From positions 20,025-84,024 of the forward strand of contig JAPORU010000161.1 in the NCBI GenBank assembly GCA_026710045.1: DNA of 64,000 nt, written 5' to 3'. Under the pieces are notes generated by a model. That model searched no databases. It saw nothing but the letters and a program-made list of their open reading frames with translations, and was not told the origin of the DNA. This stretch comes from Aestuariivita sp. Its GTDB lineage: Bacteria; Pseudomonadota; Alphaproteobacteria; Rhodobacterales; Rhodobacteraceae. Numbering within the stretch: position 1 is the stretch's first letter; every line of letters begins with the position of its first letter. The position numbers were made by a program, and so were the translations under genes. Below are positions 20,364-30,391 of the stretch, in pieces.

Positions 20364-23186
20364 TCAATGCGCTTCAGCCCAGTTGTGGCCTGTTCCGGCT
20401 TCAACAACAAGATCGACATTAAGGTGAACAGCGGGCGTCGCCGCGTTTTCCATAACATTCGATGCAAGTGATGCTATCTCCTCGACTGCCGATTCATCGA
20501 CTTCAAACAGCAACTCATCATGAACTTGGAGCAGCATTTTCGCAGGTCGATTTTCAATTGCCGGCGATAATTTAATCATGGCACGGCGAATGATATCCGC
20601 AGCAGTTCCTTGAATCGGCGCGTTGATAGCGGCTCGCTGGGCAAACCCGGCGCGAGGTCCTCGCGCCGATATCTCCGGAGTATAAATTTTGCGCCCAAAC
20701 AGCGTTTTTACATATCCATGTTTCTTCGCAAAGGTTTTCGTCTCTTCCATATAGTCCCGGATTCCCGGAAAACGTTTGAAGTAACGATCAATAAAGTCTC
20801 GAGCCTCTGAATTCGATATTCCCAAGTTCCGCGCAAGGCCAAAGGCTGATACTCCGTAAATGATACCAAAGTTAATCGCCTTTGCACGACGTCGGACATC
20901 CGATGTCAGTTCATCAAGCGGTACATCAAAGACTTCGGAGGCTGTTAGCGCATGAATGTCTATCCCATCCCCAAAGGCCTGCCGCAAGGCCGCAATATCT
21001 GCGATATGGGCAAGAATTCGGAGCTCAATCTGCGAGTAATCAAGCGACAACAGAAGATGTCCACGTTCAGCAATGAACGCTTCTCGGATCCGTCGCCCTT
21101 CGTCGGTACGGATGGGAATGTTTTGCAGATTTGGATCGCTTGAGGCCATTCGCCCAGTGGATGCACCTGCAATGAGAAAAGAGGTGTGCACGCGATTCGT
21201 CCGAGCATTGATGTGCTCTTGCAGAGCGTCAGAATACGTCGATTTCAGTTTTGAAAGCTGACGCCATTCAAGGACTTTCGCAACGATTTCATGTTCAGAC
21301 GCGAGATCTTCAAGCGCATGTGCATCCGTGACATAAGCTCCTGTTTTCCCACGCTTTCCAGTCGCGAGTGCGAGTTTTTCGAAGAGAATTCGACCCAGTT
21401 GCTTTGGTGACGCGATATTGAAGTCCTCGCCCGCAAGCTTATGAATTGTGGTCTCTAATGCAATAATGTTCCTGTCGAATGATTGCGACATTTTGGCAAG
21501 AGCTTCGCGATCAATTTTGACTCCGATCCGCTCCATCTGGGCGACCACCGATACCATTGGCCGTTCAAGTGTTTCATAGACAGTGGTGACTCGGTCATGA
21601 TGCAGGTTTGGTTTGAACTTTGTCCAGAGTCGCAAAGTCAGATCAGCATCCTCCGCCGCGTAAGCGGTCGCTTCATTGATCGGTACATAGTCAAAGGTCC
21701 GTGCAGACTTACCAACGCCAAGCAAGGATTTAAGTGATATGGGCTTATGACTCAGGTACCGTTCACTCAATGTATCAAGGCCGTGCCGATGTTTCCCACT
21801 GTGGAGCACATAGGACATCAGCATTGTATCATCGACCGGCGCAAGTTGAATGCCATAGTTTGCGAGAATGTGCATATCATATTTGATGTTCTGACCGATT
21901 TTGAGAATGCCACCATCCTCCAAGATGATCTTAAGAGCCGAAAGAGTCTCCTTCAATGGCAATTGATCCGCTAGAACTTGGCCCGTCGACTGTCTCGCTT
22001 CACCGAAAAAATCCGCGTCGACGCTTTCTCGGTGCTGCAACGGAATGTAGCAAGCGTGCCCAATATCCACGCACAAGGACACACCAACGAGTTCTGCCGA
22101 CATTTCGTCCAATCCGGTGGTTTCCGTATCAAAAGCTACCCATCCGCGATTTTGAATCTTGTCGATCCATGTCTGCAACGTTTCGATATCGCGAACACAT
22201 TCATAGTTCGACTCCTCTATCGATGGACCGGAAGGATCATGAATCCACACGCGCCTGGACTCAGCCCTTGTCGTGACACTCTCAGGAGCCTCACGTCCCA
22301 ACGATTTCGCGATGCGCTTCGTGAGCGTTTGAAATTCCATTTCATTGAGGAATGCGAAGAGCCGGTCTGTATCCGGTTTCCGAACCTCCAACTCATCAAA
22401 TGTGAAATCCAGTTGCATGTTACACTCGAGCTGGACGAGACGCTTCGAAATCTGAATCTGTTCCCGATACTGCTTGAGCGTATCGCGCCGCTTCGGCTGC
22501 GAAATGTCCTCCACGCGGTCAAGGAGTGAGTCGAGATCACCAAACTCGTTGATCAGCGCCGCCGCCGTCTTAATGCCTATTCCGGGTGCACCCGGAATGT
22601 TATCGACGCTGTCTCCGGCAAGTGCTTGAACGTCGACAACTCTTTCAGGGTAAACACCAAATTTTTTCAGAACGTCCTCGCGATCAATCGGACGATTTTT
22701 CATTGCGTCGAACATCTCGACACCATCTCCGACCAATTGCATCAAATCCTTATCCGAACTCATTATGGTGACACGACCACCTACTTGACGCGCCCTTGTG
22801 GCCAACGTCGCAATAATGTCATCGGCCTCAAAACCATCTGCTTCTTTACAAGCGATACCGAAGGCCTCGGTCGCGGCACGTGTCAGCGGCAATTGCGGTC
22901 GCAAATCTTCCGGGGTGTCATCGCGATTTGCCTTATATTCGGGAAAAATTTCATTCCGGAAGGTATGCGAGCCCTTATCAAAAATTACAGCAACATGAGT
23001 CGGAGCATGTGGACCATGATTTTCCGAGATGTACCGATGAAGCATATTGCAAAAACCTGATACGGCTCCAATAATGAGCCCGTCCGACTTACGGGTAAGT
23101 GGCGGCAACGCGTGATACGCACGAAATACGAAATGAGATCCGTCAATGAGATGAAGATGGCACCCTTTATTGAAGGACTGGGTCAT
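20364..23186 (-). CDS. polA: DNA polymerase I
   Basis: Repair and Okazaki-fragment polymerase, 940 residues. It has an N-terminal 5'-3' exonuclease (IDGSHFVFRAYHALP, VAVIFDKG), a 3'-5' proofreading domain with intact acidic residues (FDTETTGLD, NIKYDMHIL, YAAEDADLT) and a C-terminal polymerase (SLDYSQIELRILAH, RRAKAINFGIIYG, LQVHDELLFEV). Start 23186 gives MTQSFNKGCHLHLIDG, the normal N-terminus; the longer frame to 23300 is not supported. Proofreading appears functional, unlike in some alphaproteobacterial PolA proteins. Confidence 0.96.
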   Translation of the reverse strand: MTQSFNKGCHLHLIDGSHFVFRAYHALPPLTRKSDGLIIGAVSGFCNMLHRYISENHGPHAPTHVAVIFDKGSHTFRNEIFPEYKANRDDTPEDLRPQLPLTRAATEAFGIACKEADGFEADDIIATLATRARQVGGRVTIMSSDKDLMQLVGDGVEMFDAMKNRPIDREDVLKKFGVYPERVVDVQALAGDSVDNIPGAPGIGIKTAAALINEFGDLDSLLDRVEDISQPKRRDTLKQYREQIQISKRLVQLECNMQLDFTFDELEVRKPDTDRLFAFLNEMEFQTLTKRIAKSLGREAPESVTTRAESRRVWIHDPSGPSIEESNYECVRDIETLQTWIDKIQNRGWVAFDTETTGLDEMSAELVGVSLCVDIGHACYIPLQHRESVDADFFGEARQSTGQVLADQLPLKETLSALKIILEDGGILKIGQNIKYDMHILANYGIQLAPVDDTMLMSYVLHSGKHRHGLDTLSERYLSHKPISLKSLLGVGKSARTFDYVPINEATAYAAEDADLTLRLWTKFKPNLHHDRVTTVYETLERPMVSVVAQMERIGVKIDREALAKMSQSFDRNIIALETTIHKLAGEDFNIASPKQLGRILFEKLALATGKRGKTGAYVTDAHALEDLASEHEIVAKVLEWRQLSKLKSTYSDALQEHINARTNRVHTSFLIAGASTGRMASSDPNLQNIPIRTDEGRRIREAFIAERGHLLLSLDYSQIELRILAHIADIAALRQAFGDGIDIHALTASEVFDVPLDELTSDVRRRAKAINFGIIYGVSAFGLARNLGISNSEARDFIDRYFKRFPGIRDYMEETKTFAKKHGYVKTLFGRKIYTPEISARGPRAGFAQRAAINAPIQGTAADIIRRAMIKLSPAIENRPAKMLLQVHDELLFEVDESAVEEIASLASNVMENAATPAVHLNVDLVVEAGTGHNWAEAH

Positions 23187-23388
23187 GTGTGTCTCTTTCG
23201 GCCAATGAAATTGTGTCTTGGTACAGCACATGCGCTGCACCATTTTGATGTATGGCTGCCCCCTTGACATCGTTTCTGAATCCAAGAAATGCACAGCCAT
23301 AACGGTTGTACAACAATCACTGGACCCAACGCTTGTCCACGTTGTCGATCATTTATCACACGCCGCTTACAGGACAGGGGGAAGAACG

Positions 23389-23571
23389 TTAACTGATTGC
23401 TGGTTCAAAGTCTTTGTGAACGAACTTGCAGTCACAATAAGGACATACGATCCAACCCCGCTCCGTTGGAATTTGCAACCATATTCGTGGATGTCCGAGA
23501 GATCCCTCGCCACCATCACAAGCAATTCGAAATGTATCAATCACTTTGACTTCGGGCGCTTCTATGGTCAT
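23389..23571 (-). CDS. CHCC-type zinc-finger domain protein
   Basis: A 60-residue protein of the zf-CHCC family, related to the NDUFS6/13-kDa complex I subunit. The Cys-His-Cys-Cys ligands are visible in RIACDGG, LGHPRI and VCPYCDCKFV. ATG 23571 gives the typical length; the longer frame to 23682 adds an unrelated hydrophobic stretch. Located upstream of polA on the same strand. Bacterial function is uncertain; a link to respiratory complex I is possible. Confidence 0.85.
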   Translation of the reverse strand: MTIEAPEVKVIDTFRIACDGGEGSLGHPRIWLQIPTERGWIVCPYCDCKFVHKDFEPAIS

Positions 23572-23890
23572 TTGCCTAAGTCCTTTGAGAAATCTACCAT
23601 ACGCGAGGATAACCAAAAAATAAAACAGTCCATTGTGTCGTATGTTAAAGGACGCACGTGCCTTACTGATCGAACAGATCACGACGACACATTGAATTGT
23701 CTTGTTTGACCATTCTGATATGGCATATTGATCCCGAAGTAAAGATCATGGAACTCTGGGCATTCATACAGACAGACGTCTGAGAACGAACAGACGTCGG
23801 CATTTTTCGACCAATCGAAGCCAGAGAGATTTTCAGAATCACCACAGCGAACCTGACCACAACGTCGATCAAAGTAGGCAGAGCACGACC

Positions 23891-25414
23891 ATGACATCAC
23901 GAAAACCCATTGTGTTGTGTATACTGGATGGATGGGGACTGTCCAATCTCGTATCCGCAAACGCACCGGTACTTGCCCAAACACCACACTATGACCACCT
24001 CGCCAAAACGGCGCCATTTGCGAAACTGGTGACGCACGGAAGAGCCGTGGGTCTTCCAGATGGACAGATGGGAAACTCTGAAGTTGGGCATTCGACAATC
24101 GGTGCCGGACGGGTAATTGAAAGAGACTTGATGCGGATCAATCAAGCGATTGAAGATCGCAGTTTCATGAAAAACCCGAAATTAAGAGACTTTATTCGCA
24201 GACTGAAGAGCTCCTCAGGCACAGCCCACCTTGTGGGCATCATGTCGGATGGTGGCGTTCACGGACACATCGCTCATGTCATATCCGCCGCTCAAGAAAT
24301 TTCGTCGGCTGGAATATCAGTCGCCTTGCATGCGATTTCCGATGGACGAGATGTTCCACCCCAATCTGCTTCGAAACATCTACGGACACTCCAGAATGCG
24401 CTCACCGAGGGCATCACGGTTGCAACCTTGATTGGTCGGTACTTTGCAATGGATCGCGATAACCGCTGGGATCGGATTTATGCGGCCTATCGAGCGATCG
24501 TCTCTGGAGAAGGACGTCAGTGCCCAAATCTACAGGCAGCTGTTGCAACAGCATACGATCGAGGTGAAACCGACGAATTTATTGCAGCAACCGTATTAGG
24601 GCCTTATAACGGGATGCGGAATGGCGATGGCCTCTTTTGCCTAAATTTCCGAGCCGACCGCTCGCGACAATTGCTGTCGGCCATTGCACAGCCAGATTCT
24701 GTTCCGTTCACCGTCTCAAAACACCCGAAATTATCCGCACTACTGGGACTTATCGATTACTCGCGCGATCATAGCCGGTATTTTGAAACTGTTTTTCCAG
24801 ATATCGAAGTTCCAAATTCTCTGGGTTCCTGGATTGCACAACACAACCGCCGTCAATTCCGCATTGCCGAGACCGAAAAATATCCGCATGTCACGTTTTT
24901 CTTCAATGGTGGTAAGGAAGAACCCGAGGTGGGAGAGGACAGGTTTATGGCCGCATCACCAGATGTTCCGACCTATGATCGACAACCAGAAATGTCGGCC
25001 TCAGAGGTTACGCAAGAATTGGTAGCGGCCATTCATAAAGACTATGACTTTATTGTCGTGAATTACGCCAACCCGGATATGGTTGGACACACGGGTGACT
25101 TGGACGCAGCCATTTGCGCATGTGAAGCGGTTGATGCGGGTTTAGGGCAAGCAATCCAAGCCGTGCATTCCGTCGACGGTGCAATGATCGTGACATCTGA
25201 TCATGGGAACTGCGAGACGATGATCAACCCCGAGACGGGCAATGCCCACACGGCCCATACACTGAACCTGGTTCCAATTTTCTTGGTGAGTAGTGCGCCA
25301 AACCTGCGTTTGAACGACGGTAAACTGTCTGATATAGCACCAACCATTCTTGATCTCATGAGCTTGCCGATACCTCCAGAAATGACCGGACAAAGCCTTT
25401 TGGAATCGACATGA
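23891..25414 (+). CDS. gpmI: 2,3-bisphosphoglycerate-independent phosphoglycerate mutase
   Basis: Interconverts 3- and 2-phosphoglycerate in glycolysis using two Mn ions. The 507-residue protein has the alkaline-phosphatase-like core: CILDGWG at the N-terminus, catalytic S63 in GNSEVGH, then SDGGVHGH, ISDGRD and the C-terminal metal-site SDHGNCE. Length is normal. In many relatives an envC-type murein hydrolase activator gene sits between gpmI and ctpA; here there is a 664-bp gap. Confidence 0.96.
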   Translation: MTSRKPIVLCILDGWGLSNLVSANAPVLAQTPHYDHLAKTAPFAKLVTHGRAVGLPDGQMGNSEVGHSTIGAGRVIERDLMRINQAIEDRSFMKNPKLRDFIRRLKSSSGTAHLVGIMSDGGVHGHIAHVISAAQEISSAGISVALHAISDGRDVPPQSASKHLRTLQNALTEGITVATLIGRYFAMDRDNRWDRIYAAYRAIVSGEGRQCPNLQAAVATAYDRGETDEFIAATVLGPYNGMRNGDGLFCLNFRADRSRQLLSAIAQPDSVPFTVSKHPKLSALLGLIDYSRDHSRYFETVFPDIEVPNSLGSWIAQHNRRQFRIAETEKYPHVTFFFNGGKEEPEVGEDRFMAASPDVPTYDRQPEMSASEVTQELVAAIHKDYDFIVVNYANPDMVGHTGDLDAAICACEAVDAGLGQAIQAVHSVDGAMIVTSDHGNCETMINPETGNAHTAHTLNLVPIFLVSSAPNLRLNDGKLSDIAPTILDLMSLPIPPEMTGQSLLEST

Positions 25415-26078
25415 GTTTCGTCTTGAAATATCCTATTAAGAAAATAACGGAGTTCATCTAAGATGTTCGGAAACGCACCTTTATATTCCATAGCTCTATT
25501 TCTCACAGCCTGTTCCGAGAACATAATAAACCGCAAGAAGGCGACTCGAGGATTTGCTGGAGTGGGCGATGGGCATCTCTTCGATACCCCATCCCAGGCA
25601 AACATGCTCTCTCCAGCAAACGAAATCGTACATAGAAACCCTATACTTAAAATCGGGAAGGGCCGCCCTAACTCACGTACCGCTCTACGGTCGAAAAAGT
25701 TCGCGGACAATGACGGCATTTTTTAGACCCGACACACGACTGTCGACCGCTGTCTCATGCCAAAAAGCTCGACTATGTTCGTCAATTTTTTTGCCCGATC
25801 ACAGCCAGAGAGACCGCAAAATTCGCCATGCTCAACGAACGGGTCCAGACCGCCATCACCCCGGACAAATAAATTCGGTAATCCGCAAAACCTATGTATA
25901 TCATTATGTTCCCAATTCATATTGCTGAGATACAACCTTCGAATAATGAACGTTGACGACCTTGAAAAATTGTTTGACTAAGATCCTTTACGGGTTGAAC
26001 GATCTGTAAATGACCAAGACAAGAAGATTCACGCATCGCTTTGCTGCAGTATTCTGCATCTACAGGGGAACATGATAA
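25415..26078. other. Gap between gpmI and ctpA
   Basis: 664 bp with no recognisable gene. Short plus-strand frames exist, for example 25463-25726 (87 codons, N-terminus containing FLTACSEN, a lipobox-like string but without the usual positive charge). None shows EnvC or LytM-peptidase motifs. It may be the eroded site of an envC-like gene, or simply non-coding. Confidence 0.45.
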
Positions 26079-27416
26079 ATGAAGAAGATACTTATCGCCA
26101 TCACCGCCGGAATTTTAAGCGGCAGCATTGTTGCGACTCACATTATCAATCCATTGTTTGCGAATGAATCGGATTCAAAAAACGACGTTTATCAGTTCTT
26201 GGATCTGTTTGGAGATATTTTTGTTCGAATTCAAACCCAATATGTGGAGGAAGTTGACGAGAAGGCCTTGATTGAAGCTGCCATCAACGGAATGCTGACA
26301 TCGCTTGATCCGCATTCGGCCTACCTTGCCCCGGATGATGCGGAGCAGATGCGCGTCCAGACACGTGGAGAATTCGGCGGCCTGGGCATCGAAGTAACCC
26401 AAGAGGAAGGTTTTGTCAAGGTTGTATCACCAATTGATGGAACACCCGCCGCTGCTGCTGGAATGAGTGCTGGTGACTTTATTACCCATGTAGATGGCGA
26501 GAGTGTATTGGGTTTAACGCTTGATGAAGCAGTCAAGAAAATGCGAGGACCGGTGGGATCGGAAATTGTCATTACCGTTGTACGTGATGGTGAACCGGAA
26601 CCCTTTGATGTGTCGATCATTCGTGATACGATTAAATTGACGGCGGTACGTACGCGCACCGAAGGGGACTCGATTGTTCTGCGAATCACGACATTTAACG
26701 ACCAAACGATGCCAAATTTGGAGGCGGGATTGAAGGAGCAGCTAAACGAGATGGGAGGGTTGGATGCGATCAATGGCATTGTCCTTGATCTCCGGAATAA
26801 TCCGGGAGGTTTGCTAACGGAAGCCGTTCGCGTGTCGGATGCATTCCTGGAAAAGGGTGAAATCGTATCAACCCGCGGCCGCAGTGCGGATGACGGTGAA
26901 CGTTTCAATGCAACGCCGGGGGATCTGGTTGCAGGTAAACCCATCGTCGTACTAATAAACGGGGGTTCAGCCAGTGCGTCCGAAATCGTAGCCGGAGCTC
27001 TGCAAGACCATCGACGCGCAATTATCGTCGGTACCAACAGTTTTGGAAAAGGTTCTGTACAGACGGTCGTCCCCCTTCAAGCACAAGGAGCGATGCGACT
27101 CACGACAGCGCGATATTATACGCCATCCGGTCGCTCAATCCAGGCTCTCGGAGTGTCCCCCGACATTGTTGTCGCGCAACCGCGTGTAAGGCCCGCAGAA
27201 GAAAAAGACGAAGAAAGTCAGACCCGGCGAACACGAACCGAGGATAGTTTACGTGGCCGTCTCAACAACGACAGCTTGAGCGAAGATGAAATCCGGCAAA
27301 TCGAAGCAGATCGGACAAAAGCTGAAAAATCAGCTGAACTGCGGGAAGAAGACTATCAGTTGGCTTATGCCGTCGATATCTTGAAAGGTCTGTCGGCGAT
27401 TAATGCTGCGAACTGA
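26079..27416 (+). CDS. ctpA: Carboxyl-terminal processing protease (S41)
   Basis: Periplasmic serine protease that processes envelope proteins. The 445-residue protein has an N-terminal signal or anchor helix (KKILIAITAGILSGSIVATHI), a dimerisation segment (GMLTSLDPHSAYL), a PDZ domain (about 95-175) and the S41 core with LDLRNNPGGLL. The catalytic pair is inferred as S299 in GGSASASEIV and K324 in SFGKGSVQ, 25 residues apart as in the family. The C-terminal charged tail is variable. Start ATG 26079 lies just after an AGGGG-like stretch. Confidence 0.95.
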   Translation: MKKILIAITAGILSGSIVATHIINPLFANESDSKNDVYQFLDLFGDIFVRIQTQYVEEVDEKALIEAAINGMLTSLDPHSAYLAPDDAEQMRVQTRGEFGGLGIEVTQEEGFVKVVSPIDGTPAAAAGMSAGDFITHVDGESVLGLTLDEAVKKMRGPVGSEIVITVVRDGEPEPFDVSIIRDTIKLTAVRTRTEGDSIVLRITTFNDQTMPNLEAGLKEQLNEMGGLDAINGIVLDLRNNPGGLLTEAVRVSDAFLEKGEIVSTRGRSADDGERFNATPGDLVAGKPIVVLINGGSASASEIVAGALQDHRRAIIVGTNSFGKGSVQTVVPLQAQGAMRLTTARYYTPSGRSIQALGVSPDIVVAQPRVRPAEEKDEESQTRRTRTEDSLRGRLNNDSLSEDEIRQIEADRTKAEKSAELREEDYQLAYAVDILKGLSAINAAN

Positions 27417-27615
27417 TTAAATTCGCGCTTCATTCACTATGCTCTACGCGCCCATCAACGGGAAAGAGGGTACGAACAAACTGATATGGGGAGACTGTCA
27501 GCGAATTTGACCGCCTCCGGGGGACCGCTCCCGCGTGTTCAGCGGAACGAGAGTAACGATCTGAGCGACGTCTTCGCACCACATCAACGCATCCATCATC
27601 CACGAACATAGTGGT

Positions 27616-28386
27616 CTAAAGACCGATCGCGCTCGACGTCCGATCACACTCTTGCATCGTCGCGAGCTTACAAAGCAAGGTAACAAAACGTTCACGATCA
27701 TCGGGGAGCGGTCTTTCACCAAGCGCCGGAGCAAGTTTGGTCGATAGAAAATAACCTGTGGTATGCAACGCCGAGATAATCTCCGGGATCGTTGCATCAC
27801 CGCCCTTCTCTCGCAAGCATGGCGGCAAAGGCAAGAGGCGAGAAGCCCATTCTCCCGCACCTTCGGATGACACCGCACGACCGGACCGCGGAGAAACATA
27901 AACCAAGTCCTCAGCCGAACCGTTGACCGCACAGGTCTCCAAATCAAGGCCAAATCCCGCTTCCTTTAGCAGTGCACATTCCCAGAGCACATAGGAGCGT
28001 GGCCAAAGGGGATCTTGGCCCAACAAGTCAAGCAAATTTTTACTCGAACGATAAAGGACTGAATGAGATTCACCTTCCGGCAAGATAAAATCCAACAAAG
28101 CCAAAACCGTGTTCAACCCACTGAGTGCAAGTCGGTCTGACATTACCATAGCGGCCCGGCTCTTAACAGGTTCCACCTTAAACGTGCCCAAATGCTCGTC
28201 AAGTCTTGCGCGCCACGTCAAATCCAATTGCGAACCAGGCTGAAGCACGGGCGCAATCTTACGACTCACACCACCGCGCACCATTCCCAGACGTCGACCA
28301 TACAGTTCCGTGAAGACCGTAATGATTACCCCTGTCTCACCGTGACGTCGCTTCGCGAGCAGAATTCCTTCGGTGCGCCATTCCAT
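27616..28386 (-). CDS. recO: DNA repair protein RecO
   Basis: Recombination mediator that loads RecA with RecR at SSB-coated gaps. The 256-residue protein begins with an OB-fold ([26 protein letters not shown], then [10 protein letters not shown]) and continues with the helical C-terminal domain ([19 protein letters not shown]). Length is normal. It is the last gene of the minus-strand lepB-rnc-era-DUF1491-recO series, a conserved alphaproteobacterial order, 84 bp after DUF1491. Confidence 0.94.
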   Translation of the reverse strand: MEWRTEGILLAKRRHGETGVIITVFTELYGRRLGMVRGGVSRKIAPVLQPGSQLDLTWRARLDEHLGTFKVEPVKSRAAMVMSDRLALSGLNTVLALLDFILPEGESHSVLYRSSKNLLDLLGQDPLWPRSYVLWECALLKEAGFGLDLETCAVNGSAEDLVYVSPRSGRAVSSEGAGEWASRLLPLPPCLREKGGDATIPEIISALHTTGYFLSTKLAPALGERPLPDDRERFVTLLCKLATMQECDRTSSAIGL

Positions 28387-28470
28387 GATACACAGTCAAC
28401 CTAAAAATACTCTAGGCTGAAACATACCGCATAGGAAGACACGTGGCGCACAACAAGCCGGAAACAGTCG

Positions 28471-28800
28471 TCATTCCAATCCTTCATCATGCAAGAAATG
28501 TCGACCTGACGAATCTTCAATCTCAATCACCCAAAGATCGGGATCAATGCTCCTTTGTCGATCAATCATTGCGTCAATCTTGGCTTCGGATCCACCAAGC
28601 AGTTCCATCCACGATCGCTGTGCACGATGCAGATCATACGACCTGTGCATCAATTGTGCCTCACCATTCAGGTTGTTAACCTTGATATAAACCTCCCCCG
28701 CGGAATCATCGCCATGAACAACGACATACCCTGGAATGTCGGCAAGCTGCAAGCGTGCCAGGTAGGCTTGAACCCAGAATTTCGACGTCAGGCGGGTCAT
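28471..28800 (-). CDS. DUF1491 family protein
   Basis: A 109-residue protein matching DUF1491, a short alphaproteobacterial family: LTSKFWVQAYLARLQLADIPGYVVVHGDDSAGEVYIKVN at the N-terminus and PDLWVIEIED near the C-terminus. The function is unknown. The ATG overlaps the era stop by 4 bp, so it is translationally coupled between era and recO. Confidence 0.85.
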   Translation of the reverse strand: MTRLTSKFWVQAYLARLQLADIPGYVVVHGDDSAGEVYIKVNNLNGEAQLMHRSYDLHRAQRSWMELLGGSEAKIDAMIDRQRSIDPDLWVIEIEDSSGRHFLHDEGLE

Positions 28801-29705
28801 GTGTTGCCATCGCTAAACTTCAATCCAACCTGCGCATAAAACTCCGGTTCTTCCATCCATCCCGGCCTCACCTTCACACGCAAAAACAAATGAACCGGGC
28901 ATGCCAAGAACCTTTCCAACTCTCTACGCGCCTCTCGACCAAGCGCTCGGATCGTTTCACCCTTACGACCGAGGACAATACCTTGATGCCCCTTCCGCAT
29001 GACATAGATCACCTGTTCGATCTTTACGGATCCGTCTCTTCGATTTTCCCATGTCTCCGTCTCGACCATTAATTGATACGGAACTTCCTGATGCAATCGC
29101 AACAGCAGCTGTTCGCGGGTTTTTTCGGCCGCAATGACGCGAAGAGATGAATCAGAAATCTGATCTGCGTCATAGAGCCAGGGTCCAACGGGAACCTGAC
29201 CCGCCAACCAGTTCGTCAAATCGTCGACACCATTCCCGCTTGTTGCAGAAAGCATGAATGTATTCCGAAACACAAAGAGGGCGTTCAATTCTGCTGAAAG
29301 TGCAAGCAACGCCTCCGGCGCCACTCTGTCAATTTTATTAATCACCACCGATACCATATCCGCGCGAGGTCTCGCAGCGAACTCCTCAAGAATCATCCTC
29401 ACCCCGCGTGTGAGGCCACGTTGGGCCTCAACCAGTAAGAGAACAACGTCCGCATCCCTGGCGCCGCTCCAAGCCGCCGCGATCATCGCATGATCCAACC
29501 GACGCCGTGGTTGGAATAAACCCGGTGTATCGAGAAAAATTATCTGGGAGTGATCAATGGTGATGATGCCACGAATTCGTGCCCGTGTTGTTTGAACCTT
29601 ATGCGTAACCGCCGACAGCTTGACGCCGAGGATTCTGTTCATCAGAGTTGACTTCCCGGCATTAGATTCACCAATCAAAGCGACAACGCCGGCGCGAGTG
29701 CTCAT
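28797..29705 (-). CDS. era: GTPase Era
   Basis: Ribosome-assembly GTPase that binds the 3' end of 16S rRNA. The 302-residue protein has G1 GESNAGKST (12-20), the DTPG G3 box, NKID G4, and a C-terminal KH domain (VMRKGHQGIVLGRKGETIRALG). ATG 29705 forms a 4-bp ATGA overlap with the rnc stop, so a longer in-frame extension to 29900 is rejected. Confidence 0.96.
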   Translation of the reverse strand: MSTRAGVVALIGESNAGKSTLMNRILGVKLSAVTHKVQTTRARIRGIITIDHSQIIFLDTPGLFQPRRRLDHAMIAAAWSGARDADVVLLLVEAQRGLTRGVRMILEEFAARPRADMVSVVINKIDRVAPEALLALSAELNALFVFRNTFMLSATSGNGVDDLTNWLAGQVPVGPWLYDADQISDSSLRVIAAEKTREQLLLRLHQEVPYQLMVETETWENRRDGSVKIEQVIYVMRKGHQGIVLGRKGETIRALGREARRELERFLACPVHLFLRVKVRPGWMEEPEFYAQVGLKFSDGNT

Positions 29706-30391
29706 TCCCCAGGATCCTGAACGTGACGGAGTAATGCAAGCGCCGCCGCCTGCTCGGCCTGTCGTTTTGTCGATGCTTTCCTTTTTGCCGCACGACCATC
29801 CTCTAGTGACACCACGACCGTGAATGTCGGCCGGTGATCCGGCCCACTGATGGCACTGACCGAATATTCTGGGAGGGTCATTCCAGATGCTTGCGCCCAC
29901 TCTTGCAACGTCGTCTTGGCATCTTTGGACATCAATGCACTGTCCTTAATGCGATCTCCCCAAAGACGCACAACCAATGAACGCACCGCCTTAAAATCCG
30001 AGTCTCGATAAACCGCAGCAACTACAGCTTCCATTGCATCTGCCAAAATCGCTGTTCTTCGGCGACCTCCGGATCGCATCTCGGACTGACCCAGAAGAAG
30101 AGCCTGACCCAATCCTACTTCCAGGGCAACCTCGGCACAGGTCTCCTTTCGTACGAGATAGTTGAAGCGCGTCGCCAATTCCCCGACGGAGGCTCGTGGA
30201 TTCATGTGCGTAAGCATATCGGCGATAGCAAGACCCAACACTCGGTCACCAAGAAATTCGAGAGTGTCATTGTCTTCGCAAACCGACGATTCAATGGATG
30301 CATGTGTAAGAGCACGAACCAGCAGATCAGAATCACCAAATCGATAACCGATCCTGTTTTCTAACGCTCTTAGTCTTCTTAACCGACTCAC
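29702..30391 (-). CDS. rnc: Ribonuclease III
   Basis: Endonuclease cleaving double-stranded RNA, processing rRNA precursors. The 229-residue protein carries the signature NDTLEFLGDRVLGLA (41-55) with the catalytic acidic residues, and a C-terminal dsRNA-binding domain (TTLQEWAQASGMTLPEY, ASTKRQAEQAAALALL). It starts with a GTG at 30391 overlapping the lepB stop (GTGA) and ends in an overlap with era. Confidence 0.95.
   Translation of the reverse strand: MSRLRRLRALENRIGYRFGDSDLLVRALTHASIESSVCEDNDTLEFLGDRVLGLAIADMLTHMNPRASVGELATRFNYLVRKETCAEVALEVGLGQALLLGQSEMRSGGRRRTAILADAMEAVVAAVYRDSDFKAVRSLVVRLWGDRIKDSALMSKDAKTTLQEWAQASGMTLPEYSVSAISGPDHRPTFTVVVSLEDGRAAKRKASTKRQAEQAAALALLRHVQDPGE

Noticed and set aside
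20364..20440. Possible truncation at the polA 3' end near DUF1285
   Set aside because: The polymerase domain is complete through VHDEL and the normal C-terminal GHNW-type ending.
26321..27037. 238-codon open frame antisense to ctpA
   Set aside because: It mirrors the well-supported S41 protease and shows no family motif; a codon-bias shadow.
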